Positions 41,971-52,103 of a DNA stretch of 64,000 nt are shown here, one piece after another; the first letter of the stretch is position 1; each line of letters starts with the position of its first letter. This DNA comes from Pseudomonas asiatica. Its GTDB lineage: Bacteria; Pseudomonadota; Gammaproteobacteria; Pseudomonadales; Pseudomonadaceae. A model generated the notes under the pieces. It saw only the letters and a program-made list of their open reading frames with translations. It was not told where the DNA came from and searched no databases. The DNA lies in assembly GCF_009932335.1 (NCBI RefSeq), contig NZ_BLJF01000001.1, forward strand, positions 2,170,001 through 2,234,000, in the 5' to 3' direction. The translations under genes were made by a program, and so were the position numbers.

Positions 41971-44564
41971 ACCTGAAGTCTCTGTTCGCCAAGCTCAACG
42001 AAACCAGCCGCACGGCCACGGAAAGCGCGGCGGCCCTGTGCCTGTCGGAGCACCATTACGACGTGGAGGTGGAGCATCTGCTGCTGCAGTTGCTCGATAA
42101 CAGCGACAGCGACCTGGCGCCGATCCTGCGCCACTACGAAGTAGTCGCCGAGCGCTTGCAGGCGCAGCTGGTCACGGCCCTGGGCACCTTCAAGAAAGGT
42201 AATACCCGCACCCCGGCGCTGTCGCCGCACATCACCCGCATGATCGAACAGGCCTGGTTGCTGGCGTCGATCGAATACGGCGTCGGCCAGGTGCGCAGCG
42301 CTCACCTGCTGCAGGCCCTGCTCGACGATGCCGAACTGCGTCGCGTGGTGATCGCCTCGGCGCCGGAGCTGGAGAAAATCAACGCCGATGACCTGCGCCT
42401 GAACCTTGCCGCGCTGGTGGAAGGCAGCGCCGAGTCCCGGCAGGCCAGCCCGCTGGCCAGCCCGGCAGCGCCAGTGAACAGTGCGAGCAAGGCCGGCGGC
42501 AAGACCCCGGCGCTGGACCAGTACACGGTCAACCTCACCCAGAGCGCCCGCGAAGGCCGCATCGACCCGGTGCTGGGCCGCGAGTTCGAAGTAAGGCAGA
42601 TGGTCGATATCCTTACCCGTCGCCGCCAGAACAACCCGATCCTCACGGGCGAGGCCGGGGTCGGCAAAACCGCCGTGGTCGAAGGCCTGGCCCTGCGCAT
42701 CGCCCAAGGTGACGTGCCGGCGGTGCTCAAGGATGTGGCCCTGCACACCCTCGACCTGGGCCTGCTGCAGGCCGGCGCCGGGGTCAAGGGCGAGTTCGAG
42801 AACCGCCTCAAGGCAGTGATCGAAGAGGTCAAACGCAGCCTGCACCCGATCATCCTGTTCATCGACGAAGCCCACACTTTGATCGGTTCCGGTGGCCAGG
42901 CCGGGCAGAACGATGCCGCCAACCTGCTCAAGCCGGCCCTTGCCCGTGGCGAGCTGCGCACCATCGCCGCCACTACCTGGGCCGAATACAAGAAGTACTT
43001 CGAGAAGGACGCCGCCCTCGCCCGCCGCTTCCAGGTGGTCAAGGTGGAAGAACCCGACGAAGACAAAGCCATCCACATGCTGCGCGGCCTGCTCGGCAAG
43101 ATGCGCGAACACCACAAGGTAGCGGTGATGGACGAAGCGCTGGTGCAGGCCGTGCGCCTGTCCAACCGCTACATCACCGGCCGCCAGCTGCCCGACAAGG
43201 CGGTCAGCGTGCTCGACACCGCCTGCGCGCGCATTGCCCTGGCGCAATCGTCGCAACCTGGCGCCCTGGAAGACTGCCGCCGCCAGATCGACAACCTGCA
43301 GGCCGAAATCGCCGTGCTCGGCCACGAAGCCGGCAAAGGCCACGACCACACTCGCCGCCTGGGCGAGCTGCAGGCTGCCCTGCAGGCCGAGCAGCAGCGG
43401 GAGCAGCAGTTGAACACGCAGTGGCAACAGGAGCTGGAACTGGTCGAACAGCTCAAGGCGCTGGACGCCGCCAGCGAGGCCGATGCCAAGCAGCTCAACG
43501 CCCTGCGTGCCGAACTGGCCCGCGTGCAAGGCGACCAGCCTCTGGTCCATGCCCTGGTCGACAGCGGCGCCATCGCCCAGGTCATCAGCGGCTGGACCGG
43601 TATCCCGCTGGGCAAGATGCTGCGTGACGAGATCGACACCGTGCAGCGCCTGCCGGCCCTGCTTGGTGAGCGCGTGCTGGGCCAGGACCACGCCCTGCAC
43701 GAAATCGGCAAGCGCATCAAGATTTCCCGCGCACGCATGGAAGACCCGAACAAACCGATCGGTGTGTTCCTGCTGCTCGGCCCCAGCGGCGTCGGCAAGA
43801 CCGAAACCGCCCTGGCCCTGGCCGATACCCTGTACGGCGGTGAACGCAACCTCATCACCATCAACATGTCCGAGTACCAGGAAGCCCACACCGTTTCGAG
43901 CCTCAAGGGCTCGCCTCCGGGCTATGTCGGCTACGGCGAAGGCGGCGTGCTGACCGAGGCGGTGCGTCGCAAGCCGTACAGCGTGGTGTTGCTCGACGAG
44001 GTGGAAAAAGCCCACCCCGACGTGCTCGAACTGTTCTTCCAGGTGTTCGACAAGGGCGTGCTGGACGATGGCGAAGGCCGCGAGATCAATTTCCGCAACA
44101 CGGTGATCATCCTCACTTCCAATACCGGTACCGAGCGCATCATGCAGACCTGCCTGAACGCCACCGAGCTGCCGACGCCCGCAGCGATCGTCGAAGACCT
44201 GCGTGACCAGCTCAACCATGTGTTCAAGCCGGCCTTCCTCGGCCGCCTGAGCATCGTGCCGTTCTACCCGGTGCAGGACCAGATCCTCGAGCGCATCGTC
44301 GCCCTCAAGCTCGAACGCATCGCCAAGCGCTTCGCCCGCAACCACCAGGCCGAGCTCAGCTACGACCAGGCGTTGGTCAAGGCCATCGCCGCGCGCTGCA
44401 CCGAGGTCGACAGCGGTGCCCGCAACATCGACAACATCCTGTCCCAGACCCTGATGCCCGAGCTCGCCCAGCGCGTGCTCGAGCGCATGGCCCAGGACAC
44501 GCCGATCCAGCGTCTTGCGATCGAGCTGGGCAGCGATGGCGATTTCGCCTATCGCGTGGCCTGA
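41967..44564 (+). CDS. clpV: TssH (ClpV) sheath-disassembly AAA+ ATPase
   Basis: 865 residues from the GTG at 41967, overlapping the tssG stop as GTGA; the upstream ATG would lie well inside tssG. N-terminal domain (NLKSLFAKLNETSRTATESA, LCLSEHHYDVEVEHLLLQLL) that reads the TssC helix, first AAA+ module with GEAGVGKTAVVEG and LFIDEAHTLIGSGG, coiled-coil middle domain (about 415-530), second AAA+ module with LLLGPSGVGKTETAL. ClpV unfolds contracted sheaths for reuse. Confidence 0.95.
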   Translation: MNLKSLFAKLNETSRTATESAAALCLSEHHYDVEVEHLLLQLLDNSDSDLAPILRHYEVVAERLQAQLVTALGTFKKGNTRTPALSPHITRMIEQAWLLASIEYGVGQVRSAHLLQALLDDAELRRVVIASAPELEKINADDLRLNLAALVEGSAESRQASPLASPAAPVNSASKAGGKTPALDQYTVNLTQSAREGRIDPVLGREFEVRQMVDILTRRRQNNPILTGEAGVGKTAVVEGLALRIAQGDVPAVLKDVALHTLDLGLLQAGAGVKGEFENRLKAVIEEVKRSLHPIILFIDEAHTLIGSGGQAGQNDAANLLKPALARGELRTIAATTWAEYKKYFEKDAALARRFQVVKVEEPDEDKAIHMLRGLLGKMREHHKVAVMDEALVQAVRLSNRYITGRQLPDKAVSVLDTACARIALAQSSQPGALEDCRRQIDNLQAEIAVLGHEAGKGHDHTRRLGELQAALQAEQQREQQLNTQWQQELELVEQLKALDAASEADAKQLNALRAELARVQGDQPLVHALVDSGAIAQVISGWTGIPLGKMLRDEIDTVQRLPALLGERVLGQDHALHEIGKRIKISRARMEDPNKPIGVFLLLGPSGVGKTETALALADTLYGGERNLITINMSEYQEAHTVSSLKGSPPGYVGYGEGGVLTEAVRRKPYSVVLLDEVEKAHPDVLELFFQVFDKGVLDDGEGREINFRNTVIILTSNTGTERIMQTCLNATELPTPAAIVEDLRDQLNHVFKPAFLGRLSIVPFYPVQDQILERIVALKLERIAKRFARNHQAELSYDQALVKAIAARCTEVDSGARNIDNILSQTLMPELAQRVLERMAQDTPIQRLAIELGSDGDFAYRVA

Positions 44565-44588
44565 CCAGTACACGGAGGTTTTGCCGTC

Positions 44589-45311
44589 ATGCAACACAAG
44601 CACACCGCCCTCAAACGCCTGACCACAGCTGCCTTGCTGGTGGCGCTGGCCGGCTGCGGGGTCACCGACCGTATCGGCAAGCGCATGGAAGACAGCTGGG
44701 CGGCCGACATGCTGGCCGACAGCGAAAAGGTCATCCTGACCTCCGACGGCGGCAACCAGCTCAACCCCGATGCCGAGGGCAAGCCGCTGTCGGTGGTGAT
44801 GCGCGTGTACCAGCTGACCGACCTCGAACGCTTCGCCGCGACCGATGCCGAGACCCTGTGGGACACCCCGGAAAAGGCCTTGGGCAACACCCTGGTGGAA
44901 GCCCGCGAAATCACCCTGCTGCCGGGCATCGGCCAGATCGACCAATGGCCACTGGCCAAAAGCGCTCGCTACGTCGGCGTGGCAGCTTTCTTCCGCAACG
45001 AACAGGACGCGCGCTGGAAGGTCGCCTTCGACGCCAACTCGCTGCGCAAGGACGGTATCTGGTTCTCTTCCGACGGCCTGCGGGTGCTGGTGGACAACAC
45101 CGAAATCAGCGCCATGCGTGGCGTCGACGTACTGAACAAACCGCCGACTGCCGACCAGCTGGCAGCCGCGCAGAAGGCCCGGGACAACGCACCGACGCTC
45201 ACCGACAAGGTGCAGGACGCCGTGCTCGACAAGGCCAGCGATGCCGCCAGCAAATCGGCACAGAACACCATGGATTCAACCTTCAACTCTTTAGTGGATA
45301 GCGTCAAATGA
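44589..45311 (+). CDS. tssJ: TssJ (VasD) outer-membrane lipoprotein
   Basis: A 240-residue lipoprotein: signal sequence with lipobox LALAGC (Cys-23), then the TssJ beta-sandwich (VVMRVYQLTDLERF, LLPGIGQIDQWPLAKSARYV, WKVAFDAN). It anchors TssM to the outer membrane. Longer than the usual 150-190 residues because of a C-terminal, Ala/Asp-rich helical tail (about 185-240). ATGA overlap with tssK. Confidence 0.9.
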   Translation: MQHKHTALKRLTTAALLVALAGCGVTDRIGKRMEDSWAADMLADSEKVILTSDGGNQLNPDAEGKPLSVVMRVYQLTDLERFAATDAETLWDTPEKALGNTLVEAREITLLPGIGQIDQWPLAKSARYVGVAAFFRNEQDARWKVAFDANSLRKDGIWFSSDGLRVLVDNTEISAMRGVDVLNKPPTADQLAAAQKARDNAPTLTDKVQDAVLDKASDAASKSAQNTMDSTFNSLVDSVK

Positions 45312-46651
45312 GCAAGCAGAGCCGGGTGATGTGGTCGGAAGGCATGTTCCTGCTGCCCCAGCACTTCCAGTACCAGGATGAGTTCCACCAGCACCAGCTG
45401 GCCGAGGCGACCCTGCGCACCACCCCATTCCATTGGGGTGTGCAGGTACTGCAGGTGGATGAGGACGCCCTGGCCAACGGTTCGCTGCAGCTCAAGCGCC
45501 TCAAGCTGGTGTTCCCCGATGGCAGCCTGTACGACGCGCCGCAGCATGACCCGCTGCCGGCTGCCCGCGACCTCAAGGACCTGCTCAAGGCCAACGACCT
45601 CAAGGTCCATGCTGCCTTGAAACTGCCCGAGCCATTCGGCCTGAACTATGTCGAGGACGGCCAGGAACACAAGGCCGCGCGGCGTTTCCGCAAGCAGTTC
45701 GATACCCTGCCCGACCTCAATGAAGGCGAGCTGGAAAACGAAATCACCAGCCTGCGCCTGAACGTGGTGCTGCTGGTGGACGGTGACAGCCTGGACGGCT
45801 ACAGCCACTGCCCGCTGGCCAGGCTGACCCGCAACAGCATGGGCGGTTTCAATCTCGACCCGCATTTCGTCCACCCCACTCTGCATCTGGGCAGCCACGA
45901 GACCCTGGCCGGCATCGGCAAGCGCCTGCTCGGCGCCCTGCAGGCCAAGAGCAAGGCCCTGTCCGGCCGACGCCGCGAACGCGCCGACCAGATCGCCGAG
46001 TTCGGCTCCAGCGACGTAACCCTGTTCTGGCTGCTGAACACCGTCAACCGCGCCCACCCGCAGCTGGCCCATCTGCTGGCGCACCCGCGCCTGCACCCCG
46101 AGCGCCTGTACCTGTTCCTCGCCGACCTGGCGGGTGGCCTGCTGACGTTCACCCTGGACACCCAGCTCAGCGACATCCCCGAATACGACCATCACGACCC
46201 GGCCGCGTCGCTGGTCAAGCTCGACGAGATGATCCGGGTGATGCTCGACAACGTGGTGCCCAACCAGTGCATCGTCATCAACCTCAACCAGACCAAGCCG
46301 TCGTACTGGCAGGGCCAGTTGCACGATCCACGCCTGACCGAGGCCGACTTCTATATCTCGGTCCATGCCGACATGCCTGGTGCCAGCCTGCTGGAGCTGG
46401 TACCGCGGGCATTCAAGGTCGGCTCGCCGGAAGACATCGAGGTGGTGGTCAACAGCGCGATGCCCGGCGTCACGCTCAACCATGCCGCACGGCTGCCCAA
46501 CGCAATTCCGGTGCGCCTGGACAACCAGTACTTCGCCATCGAGCCGCATGGCCATGTCTACGAGCGAATGATGAATGCCCAGACCATCTGCTTCTACGCG
46601 CCCAGCGCCTTTACCAACCTCAAGCTTGAACTGATGGCGGTGCTCAAATGA
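45308..46651 (+). CDS. tssK: TssK (VasE) baseplate-membrane linker
   Basis: A 447-residue TssK: VMWSEGMFLLPQHFQYQDEF is the family signature, and the C-terminal YFAIEPHGHVYERMM and TICFYAPSAFTNLKLELMAV close it. Trimeric TssK links the baseplate wedge to TssL and TssM in the inner membrane. ATGA overlaps at both ends, with tssJ and tssL. Confidence 0.95.
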   Translation: MSKQSRVMWSEGMFLLPQHFQYQDEFHQHQLAEATLRTTPFHWGVQVLQVDEDALANGSLQLKRLKLVFPDGSLYDAPQHDPLPAARDLKDLLKANDLKVHAALKLPEPFGLNYVEDGQEHKAARRFRKQFDTLPDLNEGELENEITSLRLNVVLLVDGDSLDGYSHCPLARLTRNSMGGFNLDPHFVHPTLHLGSHETLAGIGKRLLGALQAKSKALSGRRRERADQIAEFGSSDVTLFWLLNTVNRAHPQLAHLLAHPRLHPERLYLFLADLAGGLLTFTLDTQLSDIPEYDHHDPAASLVKLDEMIRVMLDNVVPNQCIVINLNQTKPSYWQGQLHDPRLTEADFYISVHADMPGASLLELVPRAFKVGSPEDIEVVVNSAMPGVTLNHAARLPNAIPVRLDNQYFAIEPHGHVYERMMNAQTICFYAPSAFTNLKLELMAVLK

Positions 46652-47364
46652 CCGAAGCCGTATTGCAACAGGGCGCCGTCGCGGCCGCCAACGACAAACC
46701 GACGCTCAAGGACCTGGTCCAGGACTTCATCAGCATGGCCCTGATCGTGCGGCGTGGTCGTCAGGTCACCTCGGTGCCGGCCTTCGAAGCCAGCGTGGAA
46801 CGCTTCTTCGCCAACCTGGAACGCGAAGCACGCGCTGCCAACTACAGCGCCGAACAGGTCAAGGACACCCAGTACGCGCTGTGTGCCTTCCTCGACGAGA
46901 GCGTGCTGCGCGCGAGCGACAACCAGCTGCGCCAGCACTTCGAGCTGCAGCCGCTGCAGTTCCGCTACTTCGGCGTGCACCTGGCGGGTGAAGGCTTCTT
47001 CGAGAAGGTCGATGCGCTGCGTGCCGACGTCAAGCAGAACATCGATGTGCTCGAGGTCTACCACCTGTGCCTGGCCTTGGGCTTCGAGGGCAAGTTCAGC
47101 CTCGGCCAGAAAGACCAGCTGCGCTACCTGGCCAATACCCTGGGCCAGGATATTGCCCGCTACCGCAAGGCGCCCAAAGCACTGTCACCGGACTGGGCAC
47201 TGCCCGACCAGGTGTCGCAGATGCTGCGCCACGAGGTGCCGCTGTGGGTTTACCTGGCGCTGATCGCGCTGGTCTGCGTCGCCGTGTACCTGACGCTGGA
47301 CTGGTTGCTGGACAAGGACGTCGCCGCCCTTTCCGAACAAATCCGCCAGCTGTTCAGTGCCTGA
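46648..47364 (+). CDS. tssL: TssL (DotU) inner-membrane protein
   Basis: A 238-residue DotU-type protein: cytosolic domain with YALCAFLDESVL and GEGFFEKVD, LEVYHLCLALGFEGKFS, and one C-terminal membrane helix (about 200-220, LWVYLALIALVCVAVYLTLD). There is no peptidoglycan-binding extension; that domain is supplied here by a separate protein at 52100-54595. Forms the inner-membrane complex with TssM. Confidence 0.93.
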   Translation: MTEAVLQQGAVAAANDKPTLKDLVQDFISMALIVRRGRQVTSVPAFEASVERFFANLEREARAANYSAEQVKDTQYALCAFLDESVLRASDNQLRQHFELQPLQFRYFGVHLAGEGFFEKVDALRADVKQNIDVLEVYHLCLALGFEGKFSLGQKDQLRYLANTLGQDIARYRKAPKALSPDWALPDQVSQMLRHEVPLWVYLALIALVCVAVYLTLDWLLDKDVAALSEQIRQLFSA

Positions 47365-47394
47365 GCAAACGTCAGGTAGCCGAGTCAGGAAGAC

Positions 47395-50300
47395 ATGAAA
47401 ACATTACTGCGCCTTTTGAAGAATTTCTGGTTTCTCCTGCTGCTGCTGTGGCTGGCGAGCCTGTTGACCTGCTGGTTGGTCGCCCCGTTGCTGCCATGGC
47501 TGCAACAGCACCTGCCCGAAGCACTGGCAATCATCAGCGCCTGCTTCCTGCTGGTGATCGTGCTGCGCCAATACCAGCGCATTCGCGCCGAGCACAACCT
47601 GGAGAACCTGCTGCAGATCGAGGTTGATCGCTCGTGGAATGCCACTGGCGAGTTCCGTGACCAGCAGGTGCTGCGCGAACGCCTCAAGCATGCCATTGCC
47701 ATGTTGCGCACCGACCGCTCCGCTGGAGGCGGTGGCAAGGCGGCACTGTCCGACTTGCCCTGGTACCTGGTGGTTGGCATGTCGGCAGCCGGCAAGACCT
47801 CGCTGCTGACCCATTCCGGCCTGTCGGCCAGCATTGCCACGGCCAACGACAGCGAAAGCGGCACCCAGCACTGCGACTGGTACTTCAGCCCCGACGCGGT
47901 AATGATCGACACCGCCGGCCGCTATTTGCGTGATGACCAGTCGGCCAGCGAGTTCTCGGCCTTCCTGCGCATGCTGCGCAAGCAGCGCGGCAAGGCGGCG
48001 ATCAATGGCCTGGTAATGGTGGTCAGCCTGCCCGAGCTGCTGGCAGCCAACAGCGACGAACGCAATGCCCTGGCGGCCCAGCTGGTGGCGCGGGTGGAAG
48101 AATACGCCGAGTGCCTCGACGCCAACCCGCCGGTGTACCTGATGCTGAGCAAGACCGACCAGTTGCCGGGCTTCAGCCAGGCGTTCGACGGCCTTGACCT
48201 GCATGAACGCCAGCAACCGCTGGGCATGACCTTCGGCCTGTCGGAAATCCGCAACAACGGCCTGCACGCCGTGCTGCAGACGCGCCTGGGCAACCTGCAG
48301 AACCACATTCGCCAGCATGTCGACGCACAGGTGATCGCCCTCGGTGCCGAAGCCGACAGCACCCTGCTGAACTTCCCGCAATACTTCGCCGCACTCAGCG
48401 GTGTCCTCGAGCAGTTCCTGGAGCACTTCACCCGCGGCCATCGCGGCGGTGCCCCGCTGCTGCTGCGCGGCCTGTACTTCACCAGCGCCCTGCAGACCGG
48501 GCAGCAGCTGGGGCAGGTATACGAAGACGTCATCGCCGACGAATTCGCCCTGCAAGCCGCCTACGATGAGCACACCGAGAACGTCGGCAAGGCCGCGGGC
48601 AACCGCAGCTACTTCATCACCGACACCTTCCGCCAGGTGATCTTCCCCGATCGCGACCTGACCCTGTACCAGTCGCGCCTGGGCCGCCAGGCTGCGTTCA
48701 GCCCGCTGCTGCTGGGCCTGGCCGCCGCCACCGGGTTGCTGTTCATCGGTTGGCAGGCACTGTCGTTCACCAATAACCGCCAATGGCTGGACAGCCTGCG
48801 CGTGCAGCTGGCGCAGATCGAGCAGGCAGAAGACCGCGAGCAGCAGCTGGCCGCTGGCAAGGGCCTGGAAGTGCTGCGCGAACAGATGGCCCGCGTCGAA
48901 AACCATCGCCTGCAGGGTGTACCACTGCAGTTGGGGGGTGGCCTGTACCATGGCGAAGCCATCCACCAGGTGACTCGCACCGCCTACCTGGCGCAACTGC
49001 GCAGCCAGGCGCTGGAGCCGATCGCACGCAGCCTGCAAGTGCAGATGCGGGCCTTCAACACCTTCGCCAACGGTATCAACCAGGAGCTGGAATTCACCCC
49101 GGCCCCGACACCGAAAAAACGCAATGGCAAGCCGCTGGCCCCGGCCATTGCAGCCAAGGCCCAGGCTGCGCTGGGCAACAGCCGCGCCGGTGCCTATGCC
49201 GCCAAGGTCAACCTGGCCACCGCCAGCGATGCCGCCGAGCTGTCTGCCACCACCGGTGGCCTGTCACTGTCCGAAGAAATGCTCGGGCGCCTCGACGAAC
49301 AGCAGGTGGCCTCGATCATCGATGCCTACAACACCCTCAAGCTGTACCTGTTGCTGACCGAGCCCCAAGGCCATCCGGACCCGGCCTTCGTCGCTGCCAA
49401 CCTGCCCCAGGCCTGGGCCAGCGCCGCCACCGAAGGCACTCCGGCCGACGCAGCCGTGATCGCAGAAAATGCCCCGCTTTACGTACAGTTGCTGGAACAA
49501 GGCCAGGCGCCGTCGTTGCCGCGTAACGAACAGCTGATCAACGAAACCCGGCAAAACCTCAAGTCGTTCATGATCTCCAGCTCGCTGGTCGATCGCGAGT
49601 ACCTGCGCCTGCAACTCGAGTCGAGCCGCCAGTTCCCGGCCCTGAGCCTTAACGACCTGGTGCCGCAACCGGGCCGCGCGTTGCTGTATGGCTCTGCTGG
49701 CGTACCGGCAATCTATACCCGCCAGGGCTGGGACACCTTCGTCAAGCCGGAACTGATCAAGCTGGTGTCGGGCAACCTGCGCAACGAGTCGGACTGGGTG
49801 CTGGACGGTGAAGGCGGCGATGCCATCGTGCAGAAGGCCAACTTCGTGCGCGAGTTCATGACCCGCTACAAGCGCGACTACACCCAGGCCTGGTACAAGA
49901 TGGTCAGCAGCGTGGGGGTACGCCACTTCGCCGACCTGGCCTCGGCCACCCAGCAGCTGGGGCTGCTCAGCGATGTGCAGAACTCGCCGGTAAAGAACCT
50001 GCTGGCGGCGGTCAATGACAACACCCAGTGGGACCTGCCGGTCAAGCACGCCATCCCGGCCCCCGGTAGTACCCGCGAAGACGGCTTCTGGAGCAAGGTC
50101 TCCGGCCTGCTCGACACCAAGGACGCCCTGCCCGCCAACGTCGCCCCGGCCCTGCCGGCGGTGGACGACGGCAGCCTGGCCAAGCGCTTCGAACCGGTGG
50201 CGCGGGTATTTGCCGAAAACAACGCCGAAGGCGCCGACAGCACCATCATGGACCGCTACCTGGCCGCCTTGCGCAAGCTCAAGGTGCGCATGAACAACAT

Positions 50301-51198
50301 CCAGCGTTCGCAGGATGTGGGCAAGAGCAGCAAGCAGCTGATCAGCGAGACCCTAGAAGGCCAGCCGAGCGAAGTCACCAACGTGCGCAACTATGTGGAA
50401 AGCAGCGTCGACACCAGCCAGGACGGCCTGTCGCGCTCGCTGCAGGGGCTGTTCAGCCTGCCTATCCAGTATGCCTGGGCGACCCTGCGCGACCCGGCCG
50501 GCCAGCAGATCGCCAAGGCCTGGGCGCAGCAGATCGCCAAGCCTTGGGAACAGGTCATGGCGCACCGCTACCCGATTGCCGGCAGCAGCCGCAACGAGGC
50601 GTCGGTAAAGGACCTGCAGCGCTTCGTCGACCCCGACAGCGGCCTGCTGCCGGCCTTCAAGCGCAACGAAATCGGCAACCTGGCCGGGGGTGAAGGCCTG
50701 GGTGTGGGCGACGGCAAGGCACCGGCGCTGGTCAACCCAGGCATGCTCAACAGCATCGACAAGGCCAGCTCCGTGGGCCAGGTGATCGCCAGCCTGTCGG
50801 ACCGTGACAACGGCTTCGAAATCATGCTGGAACCTTCTGCCAACTTCACCGACATCGTGTTCACCCTCGATGGCCAGGAACAGCACTACCGCAACGGCCG
50901 CAGTAGCTGGAACCGCTTCGCCTGGCCGGGCACCAGCAACGCTCCGGGTGCCCGCCTGGATGTGGTCACCCTCAGTGGCGCGCGGGTCACCGTGTTCGAC
51001 TTCCCCGGGCGCTGGGGCCTGCTGCGCATGAACGAAAGCGCCCGGGTCGAAGACCTGGACGGCATTCAGCAACGCTTCAGCTGGAACACCGCCAGCGGCC
51101 GCGTGAGCCTTGTAGTGCGCAACTTCGGTGGGGTGAAACTGACCGACCTGGGTGATGTCAAGGCGCTGAGCGCCCTCAACGACAGGGGCGCCCAATGA
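47395..51198 (+). CDS. tssM: TssM (IcmF) inner-membrane protein
   Basis: A 1,267-residue IcmF protein. Two membrane helices (about 12-34 and 42-60), a cytosolic NTPase-like domain with Walker A GMSAAGKT (about 128-135) and DTAGRYLRDD, a third helix near 437-458, then a large periplasmic part and the C-terminal TssJ-binding domain with VFDFPGRWGLLRM. The Walker A is intact. ATGA overlap with tagF. Confidence 0.95.
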   Translation: MKTLLRLLKNFWFLLLLLWLASLLTCWLVAPLLPWLQQHLPEALAIISACFLLVIVLRQYQRIRAEHNLENLLQIEVDRSWNATGEFRDQQVLRERLKHAIAMLRTDRSAGGGGKAALSDLPWYLVVGMSAAGKTSLLTHSGLSASIATANDSESGTQHCDWYFSPDAVMIDTAGRYLRDDQSASEFSAFLRMLRKQRGKAAINGLVMVVSLPELLAANSDERNALAAQLVARVEEYAECLDANPPVYLMLSKTDQLPGFSQAFDGLDLHERQQPLGMTFGLSEIRNNGLHAVLQTRLGNLQNHIRQHVDAQVIALGAEADSTLLNFPQYFAALSGVLEQFLEHFTRGHRGGAPLLLRGLYFTSALQTGQQLGQVYEDVIADEFALQAAYDEHTENVGKAAGNRSYFITDTFRQVIFPDRDLTLYQSRLGRQAAFSPLLLGLAAATGLLFIGWQALSFTNNRQWLDSLRVQLAQIEQAEDREQQLAAGKGLEVLREQMARVENHRLQGVPLQLGGGLYHGEAIHQVTRTAYLAQLRSQALEPIARSLQVQMRAFNTFANGINQELEFTPAPTPKKRNGKPLAPAIAAKAQAALGNSRAGAYAAKVNLATASDAAELSATTGGLSLSEEMLGRLDEQQVASIIDAYNTLKLYLLLTEPQGHPDPAFVAANLPQAWASAATEGTPADAAVIAENAPLYVQLLEQGQAPSLPRNEQLINETRQNLKSFMISSSLVDREYLRLQLESSRQFPALSLNDLVPQPGRALLYGSAGVPAIYTRQGWDTFVKPELIKLVSGNLRNESDWVLDGEGGDAIVQKANFVREFMTRYKRDYTQAWYKMVSSVGVRHFADLASATQQLGLLSDVQNSPVKNLLAAVNDNTQWDLPVKHAIPAPGSTREDGFWSKVSGLLDTKDALPANVAPALPAVDDGSLAKRFEPVARVFAENNAEGADSTIMDRYLAALRKLKVRMNNIQRSQDVGKSSKQLISETLEGQPSEVTNVRNYVESSVDTSQDGLSRSLQGLFSLPIQYAWATLRDPAGQQIAKAWAQQIAKPWEQVMAHRYPIAGSSRNEASVKDLQRFVDPDSGLLPAFKRNEIGNLAGGEGLGVGDGKAPALVNPGMLNSIDKASSVGQVIASLSDRDNGFEIMLEPSANFTDIVFTLDGQEQHYRNGRSSWNRFAWPGTSNAPGARLDVVTLSGARVTVFDFPGRWGLLRMNESARVEDLDGIQQRFSWNTASGRVSLVVRNFGGVKLTDLGDVKALSALNDRGAQ

Positions 51199-52103
51199 TC
51201 GGTTGCTTCGGCAAGCTGCCGTCGAGCGCAGACTTCGTCAGCCTGCATGGCGCGGCGGAAGAAGTCTGCGAGTTCGACGCCTGGCTGCAGTCTGCGCTGG
51301 CGGCCATGCGCCACCGCGAAGACTGGCAGGCATTGTTCGACGCACTGCCGATGTGCTTCTTCAATTACCGCGCGAGCAACGGCAACTGGCTGCTGGGTGG
51401 CCTGCTCAGCTCGCGGGATGCCAGCCAGCGACGCTACCCGTTCTTCATCTTCCAGTTGCTCAAGGGCGAGGGAGCCACGATGCTGGTGAACCCGTTCACC
51501 CTCGGCGAGCTGTTCAGCGCGCAGATCAAGCCGATGCTGCACCAGGCGGTGCAGGGCGCTGACTGCGCCAGCCTGTTCGAACGCATCAAGGCCCTGCGGC
51601 CGCTGCAGGCCCAGGACCTCGACCTGTTTCGCCAGGTGCACGCCAAATTCCTCAAGGATTTCAGCTTGGCCGATGTCGCCCGCGCCCTGCTGCGCTCCTG
51701 GCCGGACTTCAAAAGTGACAAGGCGCTTGCGCTGCTGCAGGCAAGCCGAGCCGTGCTGCACAACGATTTCGCCGGTGGCATCGAGCTGCCCTTGCCGGCC
51801 GAACGCGGCCTGAAAAACCCTACCGCCGACCTCTGGCTGACCTGGCTGACCCGCATGAGCCGGCAGCCCGGCGTGCCGGCGGTGAGCCTGCTGGCCGACG
51901 ACTTCATGAAACCACGGCTGTACTGCCTGCCGTCGCGCCACGCCAACTGTGCCTACCGCCTGCTCAGTGGTTGCGCCGAAGCAGGTCAGCATCTGGAGCC
52001 GCTCGACCCGCTGACGGTACCGCCACGGCTGCACGATTACGACCGATCTCTTGAACATGTCATCGACCAGTTCGTCGATGCGCTGGATGCGACACCTGTA
52101 TGA
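51195..52103 (+). CDS. tagF: TagF (ImpM family) T6SS accessory protein
   Basis: A 302-residue protein with the TagF/DUF2094 opening IGCFGKLPSSADFVSLHGA and the block RDASQRRYPFFIFQLL. In other pseudomonads TagF holds T6SS firing back after translation, often through the PpkA-PppA-Fha pathway. None of those partner genes is seen here, so how it acts in this system is open. ATGA overlap with the TssM-like gene that follows. Confidence 0.9.
   Translation: MIGCFGKLPSSADFVSLHGAAEEVCEFDAWLQSALAAMRHREDWQALFDALPMCFFNYRASNGNWLLGGLLSSRDASQRRYPFFIFQLLKGEGATMLVNPFTLGELFSAQIKPMLHQAVQGADCASLFERIKALRPLQAQDLDLFRQVHAKFLKDFSLADVARALLRSWPDFKSDKALALLQASRAVLHNDFAGGIELPLPAERGLKNPTADLWLTWLTRMSRQPGVPAVSLLADDFMKPRLYCLPSRHANCAYRLLSGCAEAGQHLEPLDPLTVPPRLHDYDRSLEHVIDQFVDALDATPV

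Noticed and set aside
41949..44945. 998-codon minus-strand open frame
   Set aside because: Antisense to clpV and tssJ, which have clear domains; the translation has no family features.
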